Shown here in pieces: positions 11,895-22,484 of a stretch of DNA of 64,000 nucleotides. Where the stretch lies: positions 59,070,881 to 59,134,880 of the forward strand of contig CM019063.1 of NCBI GenBank assembly GCA_009667805.1, in the 5' to 3' direction. Each line of letters begins with the position of its first letter. Position 1 is the stretch's first letter. This DNA comes from Leptobrachium leishanense (Eukaryota > Chordata > Amphibia > Anura > Megophryidae). Both the position numbers and the translations under genes were made by a program. The notes below the pieces were generated by a model. The model saw nothing but the letters and a program-made list of their open reading frames with translations, was not told where the DNA came from and ran no database searches.

Positions 11895-12264
11895 GGTATC
11901 ATCACTGCTCTATAACCATGGAGATTCAGGTTCGAATCCTGGCCAGAGCACCTCCCCAGTAAGTGTCCTTGGGCAAGACACCTAACGGTACATACTTGCC
12001 ACCACACAATATCGGCTGTGGATTCCAGTGGTAACGTCTCTACCCTTCAACTGTAGAGAAGCAAGTCATATTCCGTGCAGCACATCCATCCAATACAACT
12101 GTGGAGATGTCTCGACTTTACGAGAAGCGCGTTCAACTTAACCACCAGGTCACTGATCTACAATCATGGAAAGACGACTCCATCCCACTCAGAAGGCACC
12201 ACCAGCGAATGTCCTTGGGCAAGACACCTAACGATATGGATGCGCCACCTCACAAAATACTTGT
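11895..12264 (+). repeat. tRNA-derived core-SINE, possibly two joined copies
   Basis: GGTTCGAATCC at 11929-11939 is a Pol III B box of tRNA type. It is followed by GTGTCCTTGGGCAAGACACC (11967 on), the conserved central core of V-SINE/MIR-like elements. The core appears again near 12210, suggesting two tandem SINE bodies, the second shared in inverse orientation with 10320-10525. Confidence 0.7.
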
Positions 12265-12356
12265 ACATCTCATAGATTGTAAGTTCCCTCAGGACAGGGA
12301 CCCCCTCAATCAGGCCGTATCATCCATGTGTGGTATTCTACTGTATCAACTCCTTG
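12265..12356 (+). repeat. L2-type 3' end, cut by Tc1
   Basis: ATTGTAAGTTCCCTCAGGAC is the usual opening of an L2-type tail (..GATTGTAAGCTC..GGGCAGGG..). The tail is interrupted at the TA dinucleotide 12357-12358 by the Tc1 element. Confidence 0.5.
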
Positions 12357-12358
12357 TA

Positions 12359-12572
12359 CAGTGGCAAGAAAAAGTATGTGAACCCTTTGGGATTACGTGG
12401 AGTTTTGCATGAATTGGTCATAAAATGTGCTCTGATCTTCATCTAAGTCGCAACAATTTGAAAAACACAGTCTGCTTAAAATAATACAACACAAACATTA
12501 TATGTTTTCATGTGTTTATTGAACAGAACATGTAAACATTCACAGTGCAGAGTGGAAAAAGTATGTGAACCT
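12359..12572 (+). repeat. Left IR/DR inverted repeat of Tc1
   Basis: Begins CAGTGGCAAGAAAAAGTATG; an inner direct repeat (GGAAAAAGTATGTGAACC) lies at about 12552-12572. Pairs with 13769-13980. Confidence 0.9.
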
Positions 12573-12578
12573 TTGGAC

Positions 12579-13601
<1,023 letters not shown>

Positions 13602-13768
13602 GGTTCACAACAGGCGGTGCTTCTTGAAACCAGTAAACCCAAAACTGGGGTGTGTTTTTAAAGGGCAGGACAGCTTTCAGCAACACATCCAATAATATCA
13701 CACTGATTGGACTCAAGGTCGGCTCACTCCTGCTCCAATTAGCTCTTGGAGAAGTCATTAGGCTAGGA

Positions 13769-13980
13769 GTTCACATACTTTTTCCACCCTGCACTGTGAA
13801 TGTTTACATGTTATGTTCAATAAAAACATGAAAACATATAATGTTTGTGTTGTATTATTTTAAGCAGACTGTGTTTTTCAAATTGTTGTGACTTAGATGA
13901 AGATCAGAGCACATTTTATGACCAATTCATGCAAAACTCCACGTAATCCCAAAGGGTTCACATACTTTTTCTTGCCACTG
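13769..13980 (-). repeat. Right IR/DR inverted repeat of Tc1
   Basis: Reverse complement of the left repeat with about four differences. The inner direct repeat lies at 13769-13790 and the outer one ends at 13980. Confidence 0.9.
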
Positions 13981-13982
13981 TA

Positions 13983-14560
13983 AACTGATGTTGCGGAAAC
14001 CGGATGCGCAAAAACGGCGCAGCAACGTTGCGCGCAGAAATCAGTGTGTGGACTGTTTTTTCGCACGATTCAGCCAATCAGAATTAAGAACCAAAATTGT
14101 CTCACGTTAAGCTTTTGCGCCTGTCAAAGTTAATCTGCGCATATATGAGGCATCAATAAAAAAAACACGCACAACTTCTCAAATTTATTGGTTGGGTATG
14201 TGTAGAATGTGTAACTATACTTTGCAGCATATTTTTTTGGGCTGGTGTATTTGGGTTCGGCCAGGTTGATAGAATTTGCCATTAACACCAGCTTTTAGGA
14301 GTTGCTAAAATTATGCGCGCAAAGGCTGTGCGTTACAAACTGCGCATAGATTATAATACCATCCGCATACCAGCGCACAAACGCATTTGTGCTCACAATG
14401 TTAAGTATATGACGCGCGCAGTACAGTACCGTACAGCTCGTGCGTTTGTTGCGCTGACATTGTGATACGACGTTCAGCACAAAGGGTTTTGCCCCTCGCG
14501 TTAATGCATTTTTGCGTGCGCGCAAACATTTGCGTGAAGATTGTAATAGGGCCCTATATC
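13983..14560. other. GCGC-rich unassigned segment, no gene
   Basis: Many copies of TGCGC/GCGCA occur in an otherwise AT-rich context (for example 14003-14035, 14328-14350, 14508-14540) on both strands, as in subterminal regions of some DNA transposons. I could not find matching ends or a target duplication. Confidence 0.35.
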
Positions 14561-15373
14561 TGAAAGCATGCATATACCTGTTTTTGGACCACCACAATGT
14601 AATATCAGGTCTCAAACACAATGTAATAATTGGTAGCTTATTTTTAGACGAGTCCACTAGGTGGCGACCTGGTGATATATATATATATTTTTTGAGAAAG
14701 TATATTAAACCCGATGGGTATCCATAGGATTAGCAGCAGCAGACACAGCAGCCCGAGATTGTGCCAACACTATCTGGAGCTATGCTGTACCATTGCAAAT
14801 GAAATTTGTTGCAAACAAACTTCATTTGCATTTGGGCTCCACAAGATGCCCCTAAAGTGTGAGCACCCTGGGCATGATGTTCAAGCTGCTAACACTTTTT
14901 AAAACCAGCCGGGGAATGTCTCTAATGGAAATTTCCCCAGCTGATCCATCGCAGAGACCAGAACTGCAGTAACACCTTTTGGCCAGTAGATGGAGAAACA
15001 AACCTGTCAAATAAGTTATTACAGGTAGGAATACATTGGGAATACTCCTGAATATTTCTTACTGTATAATTAATGATTTTACAAAAAAGTACTGGTTCCA
15101 TGAGAGTTGTTGTTTTTATGGAATTTTTTTTAATTCACTTGGTAGTGAATGAGATAACTATGCATTCAATATTTAAAATAAATGTAATGGTAAAACAGTA
15201 TTTTATCGCCATTGGTGCTATTCCACGGCATATATATATAGTCAAACGCGTGCAGCAGGCACACCAGCCATATTACCTGTCATTTATTGTTGCCATTATA
15301 AGTTTCTTTGTTATATGGCAAGTGATGTTTTAGAACTTGAGACTGCAAGGTCATATGTACCACTACTTTGATA
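14561..15373. other. No gene seen
   Basis: Apparently low-copy DNA without recognisable motifs. Short open frames here have no domain character. Confidence 0.35.
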
Positions 15374-16207
15374 TAGGAATGTGCAATTTGTTTCATACCG
15401 AATCGATTTTCGGATAAATTTACCATTTTTGTGCTTCCGAGGGCATCCCGAATCCTAAATGTCGACCACACGAAATTTCGGATCAATTCGAAATTTCGAG
15501 TCATTCGATTCAATACTTCGATTCTAAATTTTGGGTCGATTCGATAAATCGAGTCGATACAGTGATTCAGATAATTTTGGGTCATTTGGTTCAGTTGGTT
15601 TTTCGTTTTATACCGCATTATTATACTGTAGAGGTGCTGCCTGGCAGTGTGCGGATTCATATGCTGCATCAATTATACTGTAGAGGTACTGCCCGGCAGT
15701 GTGCGGAATCATATGCTGCATTATTATACTGTAGAGGTGCTGCCCGGCAGTGTGAGGATTCAGATGCTGCATTATTATACTGTAGAGGTTCTGCTCGACA
15801 GTGTGCGGAATCATATGCTGCATTGAAACCTATGGGTTAAAAAGCCTTGTTTCTTTAAAAAAAACTTAAACCTAAAATTTCACCCAAAAAATGCTTAAAA
15901 AAATCTTAAAAGAATAAGTAAGTTAAGGAGCTTTCATTCTATTGGTAGTAAATATACTTCCCATTCTTAAATAAGCAATAAAAAAAACAAACAACTCATT
16001 AAAAACCTAAAACCAAACTGAACCGAATCACCCGAATCGCCGAAATGATCCAAAATTTCGAATCGATCCGAAATTTCAAATCGATATTGAATCCCCAAAT
16101 CGAATCTTCGAATCAAAACGAAAACGGTCAGAAACAGCCTGAAACGATAAGAAACACCTTTAAAATAACCCGAAACTAAACAGAATTTTCAGCAGTGCAC
16201 ATCTCTA
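15374..16207. mobile_element. hAT-like MITE with TAGGNATGTGCA ends
   Basis: The left end TAGGAATGTGCAATTTG and the right end (read inward) TAGAGATGTGCACTGC are imperfect inverted repeats, followed by ATTTCGAATCGAT-type blocks on both sides. The 766-bp element at 61618-62383 has the same type of ends. No clear 8-bp target duplication remains. No coding capacity. Confidence 0.6.
15621..15826 (+). repeat. Four tandem 51-52-bp units
   Basis: TTATACTGTAGAGG begins units at 15621, 15673, 15724 and 15775; each contains GCCCGGCAGTGTG and CATATGCTGCA. It is a minisatellite internal to the MITE. The open frame across it arises only from the repeat. Confidence 0.85.
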
Positions 16208-16660
16208 TAAAACTGCAGTTGTTATGGTACCTAGTCAGGATTTCAAGATTGGAAAATGTGATTATAATGAAGAAATGATATTCACTAAAGCAGTTAAGGT
16301 CATATTCCAAACATTCAATGTTCTTGAAACCAGGACATACTTGAAAATGTGAGAAACTTCAATGTATCCTTCCTGGTAAAATACTTTATATATAGTACTT
16401 ACTTGAGTTGTGGTGGAGGGCAAAAAATGAGATAAAAAGCCTCCACGCAAACACCAATAAGGTTTATTACTGCAGAAGCCATTTGCACGTCACAGCAATT
16501 CAAAGAACTGCATCCCAGAGCTCCTGTGCTACATTCCACATATGCAGCAAGGAACTCTGGGTAAGACATGCAAATGACATCTGTCTCACTTTTTTGCATC
16601 CTGGGTCTGTGCAAACGGCTTCTGCAATAATAAACTAATTATGTGTATATATATATATAT
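16208..16660. repeat. Unassigned DNA with a 20-bp-class inverted repeat
   Basis: GCAGAAGCCATTTGCAC near 16475 pairs with GTGCAAACGGCTTCTGC near 16609, both next to ATTATTA-type ends, suggesting a short foldback or MITE of about 170 bp. AATGTATCCTTCCTGG near 16360 recurs at 36837, so part of the flank is a dispersed repeat. No gene. Confidence 0.45.
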
Positions 16661-16737
16661 ACAGTATATATAAAAATCACGAGTATAGCAGTCTGTAGAG
16701 ATACCTTTTTTATTGGACTAACGTTACATTTAAAGTA

Positions 16738-16775
16738 CAAGCTTTCGAGAGGATTCCTCCCTTCATCAGGTATAG
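16738..16775 (-). ncRNA. Hammerhead-like motif, Penelope right terminal repeat
   Basis: On the minus strand CTGATGA (16763-16769) is followed by an extra A, a GGGAGGA/TCCTCTC hairpin and GAAAGC (ending at 16741). Confidence 0.5.
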
Positions 16776-17022
16776 CAGCTTACTGATCAGAATAGTAGAA
16801 TTGTACATTGAGACATTCATAGGGCGCACAGTTGGGGGTGTTAGATGTTGTACATCGCCAAATGGCATGGTCAGAGGGTAAAAAAAAAGGAAACATTTAA
16901 TTGTCTCAGGCAAGATGCAATCATGTCCACTTCAAAGGGAATGTGAAAGGACAGAACGAAAGAAAAAAAAAACACAAAACTGTGAGTATGGGGAAGACAC
17001 AGAAAAATAGGAATTATGAATA

Positions 17023-17256
17023 TTATGTGACGTTATTATAGTGGGTTAGAAAACCCGAATCTACATTAAGTCCTTGTTTTATACTGTTGAAATATGTGAT
17101 CATTTTCATTTCATATGTTTTGCGTTCCCGGTGATCTTTAAAATGGCCTTTGAGGATCTTAATTCTGAGGTTTTGGATGGAGTGGCCTGCTAGATTGAAG
17201 TGATGTCCCACTGGGGTACAATATGTGTTTTCCTGGAGGTTCTTGATGGAGTGTGT
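17023..17256 (-). pseudogene. Penelope-type GIY-YIG endonuclease C-terminus, fragment
   Basis: About 77 codons open on the minus strand, ending at 17023. The sequence contains YCTPVGHHFN, GHSIQNLRIKILKG and the conserved tail YEMKMITYFN...GLNVDSGFL, which I recognise as the end of Penelope-like element polyproteins (GIY-YIG endonuclease region). It has no start codon and no upstream reverse transcriptase because the element is truncated and inverted at 17260. It is not functional on its own. An identical fragment lies 1160 bp downstream. Confidence 0.8.
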
Positions 17257-17280
17257 TCTACTATTCTGATCAGTAAGCTT

Positions 17281-17320
17281 CTATACCTGACGAAGGGAGG
17301 AATCCTCTCGAAAGCTTGTA
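17281..17320 (+). ncRNA. Hammerhead-like motif, inverted terminal repeat
   Basis: CTGACGA at 17287-17293, extra A, GGGAGGA/TCCTCTC hairpin, then GAAAGC. Mirror partner of the motif at 16738-16775. Confidence 0.5.
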
Positions 17321-17501
17321 CTTTAAATGTAACGTTAGTCCAATAAAAAAAGGTATCACTACAGACTGCTATACTCGTGATTTTGGCATCTGGACTAGCA
17401 CTGCCTACCTAATCTATATATATAAAGCAATACCGGGGGGGGGGAGTTTGCACTCACCTCAGCAACATCAGCGGGTGCATCTGGGACATACAATACATAA
17501 C

Positions 17502-17765
17502 ACCAAAAATAGAGCACTCCATAGCAATGACCACATTCTTCCATCATGTTCTATAGCCAAAAACTACAGCTTCCAAAAAGTCAAATACCTGACTGAGGAA
17601 TAAATGATGGGGATTCAGTTCACAAAGTATGATCATACCTTGCTTAAGCCTGTCCCCATCATTTTTTCCCACAGTCAGGTATTTGAATTTTTGGAAGCTG
17701 TGTTTTTTGGCTATAGAACATGATGGAAGAATGTGGTCATTGCTATGGAGTGCTCTATTTTTGGT
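17502..17765. repeat. Foldback: ~93-bp arms around a ~77-bp loop
   Basis: The arm at 17502-17595 (AGAGCACTCCATAGCAATGA onward) is the reverse complement, with few mismatches, of 17673-17765 (ending TCATTGCTATGGAGTGCTCT). The transcript could fold into a long hairpin. A partial copy of its outer flank occurs again at 26415-26445. Confidence 0.9.
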
Positions 17766-17897
17766 GGAACATGTGTTGTTTTGTCATTTAGACATTATTA
17801 TTATATATATATATATATATACAGTATATATAAAAATCACGAGTATAGCAGTCTGTAGAGATACCTTTTTTATTGGACTAACGTTACATTTAAAGTA

Positions 17898-17935
17898 CAA
17901 GCTTTCGAGAGGATTCCTCCCTTCATCAGGTATAG
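17898..17935 (-). ncRNA. Hammerhead-like motif (duplicate)
   Basis: Copy of 16738-16775 shifted by 1160 bp. Confidence 0.5.
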
Positions 17936-18182
17936 CAGCTTACTGATCAGAATAGTAGAATTGTACATTGAGACATTCATAGGGCGCACAGTTGGGGGTG
18001 TTAGATGTTGTACATCGCCAAATGGCATGGTCAGAGGGTAAAAAAAAAGGAAACATTTAATTGTCTCAGGCAAGATGCAATCATGTCCACTTCAAAGGGA
18101 ATGTGAAAGGACAGAACGAAAGAAAAAAAAAACACAAAACTGTGAGTATGGGGAAGACACAGAAAAATAGGAATTATGAATA

Positions 18183-18416
18183 TTATGTGACGTTATTATA
18201 GTGGGTTAGAAAACCCGAATCTACATTAAGTCCTTGTTTTATACTGTTGAAATATGTGATCATTTTCATTTCATATGTTTTGCGTTCCCGGTGATCTTTA
18301 AAATGGCCTTTGAGGATCTTAATTCTGAGGTTTTGGATGGAGTGGCCTGCTAGATTGAAGTGATGTCCCACTGGGGTACAATATGTGTTTTCCTGGAGGT
18401 TCTTGATGGAGTGTGT
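18183..18416 (-). pseudogene. Penelope GIY-YIG fragment, copy 2
   Basis: Identical in translation to the fragment at 17023-17256; part of the tandem duplication and not functional. Confidence 0.8.
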
Positions 18417-18440
18417 TCTACTATTCTGATCAGTAAGCTT

Positions 18441-18480
18441 CTATACCTGACGAAGGGAGGAATCCTCTCGAAAGCTTGTA
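18441..18480 (+). ncRNA. Hammerhead-like motif (duplicate)
   Basis: Copy of 17281-17320 shifted by 1160 bp; CTGACGA at 18447. Confidence 0.5.
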
Positions 18481-18661
18481 CTTTAAATGTAACGTTAGTC
18501 CAATAAAAAAGGTATCACTACAGACTGCTATACTCGTGATTTTGGCATCTGGACTAGCACTGCCTACCTAATCTATATATATAAAGCAATACCGGGGGGG
18601 GGGGAGTTTGCACTCACCTCAGCAACATCAGCGGGTGCATCTGGGACATACAATACATAAC

Positions 18662-18926
18662 ACCAAAAATAGAGCACTCCATAGCAATGACCACATTCTT
18701 CCATCATGTTCTATAGCCAAAAACTACAGCTTCCAAAAAGTCAAATACCTGACTGAGGGAATAAATGATGGGGATTCAGTTCACAAAGTATGATCATACC
18801 TTGCTTAAGCCTGTCCCCATCATTTTTTCCCACAGTCAGGTATTTGAATTTTTGGAAGCTGTGTTTTTTGGCTATAGAACATGATGGAAGAATGTGGTCA
18901 TTGCTATGGAGTGCTCTATTTTTGGT
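18662..18926. repeat. Foldback, duplicate copy
   Basis: Copy of the hairpin at 17502-17765 in unit 2 of the tandem duplication. Confidence 0.9.
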
Positions 18927-18962
18927 GGAACATGTGTTGTTTTGTCATTTAGACATTATTAT

Positions 18963-18994
<32 letters not shown>

Positions 18995-18998
18995 TTAT

Positions 18999-19476
18999 TG
19001 TAACAGGGCATCATGTAGAGAGCAAGGAAAGGTCCTGTCCGGGGTTTATGTGTCACCCAGATTTCTCTCTTACACCTTCCGGAACCTCTAAGCACCTGGT
19101 TTTGCACTTTGCCTCAGTGGCAATTTAGTGCAGATGAGGCAAACAGACATCGCTCTGGAGTCTGGGGAGCAGACGGTCTCTATCTGCTGGAGCACAAGGT
19201 TGGTCATGCTAGTTTGCTGAAGCCTGACAAACACTAGGTTTGCAAAGGTTGTTAGTCAGGGCTATTGTATGTTTAGTTAGTGCCGGGACACGGCTAGGAA
19301 TTTTCTTTGCTTTTGAACTGTTTATTTTGAGCAATATACAGTGTGGTGTATAACCTGTGGGTTGCTGCAATAAATGTACCCCCGTTTGAAGAAAAGTCAC
19401 TGGTCTGGTCTCTGAACCTTTCAAGAGTGCTCACCCCAGAGAGCAATTGCACCCGCTACCTGTTTCCCAGCTCACA
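18999..19476 (+). repeat. 5' LTR
   Basis: Starts TGTAACAGGGCATCATG and ends CCCAGCTCACA. An AATAAA signal is at about 19369. The stretch just after it (TGGTGGAGAATGCGGGC from 19480) is where the tRNA primer site should lie; I cannot assign the tRNA. Confidence 0.93.
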
Positions 19477-19491
19477 TATGGTGGAGAATGC

Positions 19492-19632
19492 GGGCAAGTG
19501 ATAGCAAGAACCTGCTATTTAAAAGGCCAGTTACTGAAGTGAAAAAGAAAAAAAAAAGTGAACTTTGGGCAAGTGATCGCAAGAACCTGCTATTTAAAAG
19601 GCCAGTTACTGAAGTGAAAAAGAAAAAAAAAA
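19492..19632 (+). repeat. 75-bp direct repeat in the leader
   Basis: GGGCAAGTGATNGCAAGAAC begins at 19492 and again at 19567, each copy running through ACTGAAGTGAAAAAGAAAAA. It lies between primer site and gag start, where packaging signals of retroelements are usually found; the function is inferred. Confidence 0.9.
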
Positions 19633-21999
19633 ATGGAGGATGTTATAAAACAGTTGGTGTTGGCTAATGCAGCACAGCAACAGGCTAATGCTACACAGCG
19701 GGACATGTTAAATGCTCTGCAGAAGCAAACTCAGGTGCTGCACACGCACACGCAGCAGCAGATCAGTGCTGTACAGGAACAGACACAAATGTTATTTGAA
19801 AAGCTTGCAGTTGCTGCTGAAGGCGATCGCAAAACTCTGACGGAGGTGGTACAGACTCTGGCACAGAGGTCTCCCCTGCAAGCTGCAGATTCTTCTGACA
19901 ACTCCTCACCCATCCATGTCAGTCGCTTCCTTTCCAAGATGACAGCAGAGGATAATCCAGAGGCCTTCCTGTTAACATTTGAAAGAACCGCTGAGAGGGA
20001 AGCATGGCCTAAGACACGGTGGGCAGGATTGGTGGCGCCCTTGCTAACCGGTGAATCACAGAAAGCATATTATGATTTGGAGTCTGTGGATGCCATGGAT
20101 TATGACAAGGTCAAGCTGGAGATACTAGCACGGCGAGGTGTTACTTTGGCAGTGCGAGCACAGCGTGTTAACAACTGGTCCTACCAAGCTGGGAAGTCAC
20201 CGCGGTCACAGATGTTTGACCTCATCCACCTGGTCCGAAAATGGCTGCAACCGGAGTCCCTCTCGGGGCCACAGATCATTGAGCGGGTAGTCATGGATCG
20301 CTTCCTAAGATCCTTACCGATCGTCTTGCAAAAGTGGGTAACCCAAGGGGACCCCAAGTCGGTGGATCAGCTTGTGGAGATTGTTGAGAGGTACTTTGCA
20401 GCTGAGGATTTGAACGCCTCCCCGGTGAGCCCATGGACTTTCCGCCCAAAACCAAGGCCTCCCTCAGCAATCGGTAAGACTGTTCCAGGGAAAGTGGGTG
20501 GTGAGCGTGGCAAGGAGGCAGAGGGAAAAACTACTGATTTAAACCGGGGAGGTTGGCATTCCAAAGCGGGAACAACAGTGCCCGTCAGCAGACCTAACCT
20601 GAGGAATGTAAGATGTTTTCGGGTCCAGGAACTTGGGCATTTAGCTGCGAACTGTCCATTAACTGATGAGCCTATGCAGTGTGACTTGTCTTTCAAGGAA
20701 AGACGGCAGTCTTTGTTTTCCACTGTTTCATGCACCGCGGTGCCAATAAAGGGAAAACACATGTGTGCAATAACTGTGAATGATAAGCATGTTACAGCTT
20801 TGCTGGACTCTGGAAGTTTAGTAACCCTTATTAAGGCTGAATTGATAGACTCTGTGAACTTCCGGGCTAAAAAGGTTGCTGTAGTGTGTGTACATGGTGA
20901 TACTTGGGAGTATCCTATAGTAGCCGTGAAGTTTGGAACCGCACGGGGTGATCTGAGGCACTTGGTTGGGGTTGTGCCTCATTTGGTGCATGATGTAATT
21001 ATAGGGAGAGACTTTCCTGAATTTTGGGAACTCTGGGAACACCCAGACTGTGCCACAGTTTCTAAACCAGAGACTGAATCTGAATACATGGATGCTGCAG
21101 AGCAGTTGTATTCAGAAGATCCCTCTTGGGGGTCCCCAGACTTTCCCTTCTCTGTTTTGGCAGGAGAATTGGAAGAGTCTGAAGGCCCTATAGCCAATGA
21201 GGATAGACCGCCCTCTGTTGAAACTGAAGCTACTCTAGAGTTTTCAGATCTTAACACTCATAGAGAGAACTTTGGTAGTGAGCAGAGGAAGGATCCTACT
21301 CTTGTGAGGGCCTGGGAAAATGTTATGATGATCAATGGGGAACCTGTTGACCCAGGGAATAGGCTCTCTTTTCCTTACTTCATTAGTAATGATGACATGC
21401 TATATCGTGTGTATAAAAAGAACAATGAAATTATTGAGCAATTAGTGGTCCCCAAACCGTACAAAAAGGTGGTATTGGAGCTTGCCCATGGACACTTATT
21501 GGGGGGTCATTTAGGTACTGAGAAAACCACTGAAAGGGTTTTACAGAGGTTTTACTGGCCTGGGGTACAAAAAGATATTGAAAACTATTGCAAATCTTGT
21601 CCGGTTTGTCAAATGTCTGCACCCCTACCTCATTTTCGGAGTCCCTTAGTACCCTTGCCAATAATCGAGGTGCCATTTGAGAGAATTGCTATGGACCTTG
21701 TGGGCCCGCTTCCGAAGTCTGCCCGAGGGCATCAGTATATCCTGGTCATTATGGATTACGCTACCCGTTACCCTGAAGCAATTCCCCTACACCAGACATC
21801 AGCCAAGAATATAGCTAAGGAGTTATTACAGGTGTTTAGCCGGGTCGGGATTCCTAAGGACCTTCTGACGGACCAAGGTACCCCATTTATGTCACGAGTG
21901 ACAAAAGAATTGTGCAAGTTGTTTAAGGTGACGCATTTGCGAACCTCGGTATACCATCCTCAAACCGATGGACTAGTAAGCGATTTAATAAAACCTTAA
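19633..21999 (+). pseudogene. Gag-protease-integrase polyprotein, frame-broken
   Basis: ATG 19633 follows an A-rich run; 788 codons are open. The N-terminus is a glutamine-rich helical Gag region, then a capsid-like domain (about 85-270). The zinc knuckle near residue 328 reads CFRVQELGHLAANC: the second cysteine of CX2CX4HX4C is replaced by V. The protease active site LLDSG is at 390-394. The integrase HHCC zinc domain covers about 619-660, and catalytic D688 and D747 are visible. The frame is lost by a one-base deletion after 21978, exactly where the third catalytic glutamate (35 residues after D747) should be. The zinc-knuckle change and the deletion both argue that this copy is inactive. 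Confidence 0.9.
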
Positions 22000-22004
22000 A
22001 AAGC

Positions 22005-22484
22005 ATGCTGAAAAAGGTTGTTGACAAGGATGGGAAAAACTGGGACTATTTGCTTCCATATCTGATGTTTGCCATCAGAGAAGTTCCTCAGTCCTCTACA
22101 GGGTACTCTCCATTTGAATTACTCTATGGGAGACACCCTCGGGGACTTCTGGACATAGCCAAAGAGTCCTGGGAGGGGGAGAAGACACCCCACAAAAGCA
22201 TTATTGAGCATATTTCGCAGATGCAGGACATAATTACAGTAGTAATGCCAATTGTAAAAGAGCATTTAGCTCAATCACAGGCAGCTCAGCAGAGAATATA
22301 TAACAGGGATGCTCGAGTCCGCATTTTCTCACCTGGCGACAGGGTGCTGGTATTAGTTCCCACAGTTGAAAGCAAGTTCCTTGCTAAGTGGCAGGGTCCC
22401 TTTGAAGTGATAGAAAGAGTTGGGGAAGTAAATTATAAAATCACCAACCAGGGAAAAGAAAACCAGAGCAAATATACCATGTGA
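22005..22484 (+). pseudogene. Integrase C-terminal part
   Basis: This frame continues the integrase after the one-base deletion: the segment with TGYSPFELLYGRHPRG, then the GPY/F-type module (FLAKWQGPFEVIERVGEVNYKI) at about residues 122-143. The ATG at 22005 is internal and not a real start. It ends at TGA 22482-22484, overlapping the next frame, which indicates a second indel between about 22440 and 22478. Confidence 0.88.

Larger units (their letters stand above)
16661..17400 (-). mobile_element. Truncated Penelope-like element with inverted terminal repeats, copy 1
   Basis: The first ~135 bp (ATCACGAGTATAGCAGTCTG onward) and the last ~125 bp are inverted copies of one sequence, each with a hammerhead-like motif. 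On the minus strand between them lies the C-terminal part of a GIY-YIG endonuclease reading frame. Tandem or inverted terminal repeats, GIY-YIG and hammerheads together are characteristic of Penelope-like elements. The reverse transcriptase is missing. Confidence 0.8.
16661..17820. repeat. 1160-bp tandem duplication, unit 1
   Basis: Unit 1 and unit 2 (17821-18980) are nearly identical over their whole length, with only single-base indels noticed (for example in the A run near 17347 and GAGGAATAA versus GAGGGAATAA near 17595). Both start at ACAGTATATATAAAAATCAC after an AT microsatellite, so unequal exchange or replication slippage between AT tracts is a likely cause. Confidence 0.95.
17821..18560 (-). 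mobile_element. Truncated Penelope-like element, copy 2 (duplicated)
   Basis: Same structure as 16661-17400 displaced by 1160 bp; see that entry. Confidence 0.8.
17821..18980. repeat. 1160-bp tandem duplication, unit 2
   Basis: Second copy of the block at 16661-17820. It ends in the AT microsatellite into which the LTR retrotransposon at 18999 inserted. The near-identity implies a recent duplication, or an assembly artefact that read depth would reveal. Confidence 0.95.

Noticed and set aside
11925..11945. Functional tRNA gene
   Set aside because: Only a B-box-like GGTTCGAATCC is present without a cloverleaf; the context is a tRNA-derived SINE.
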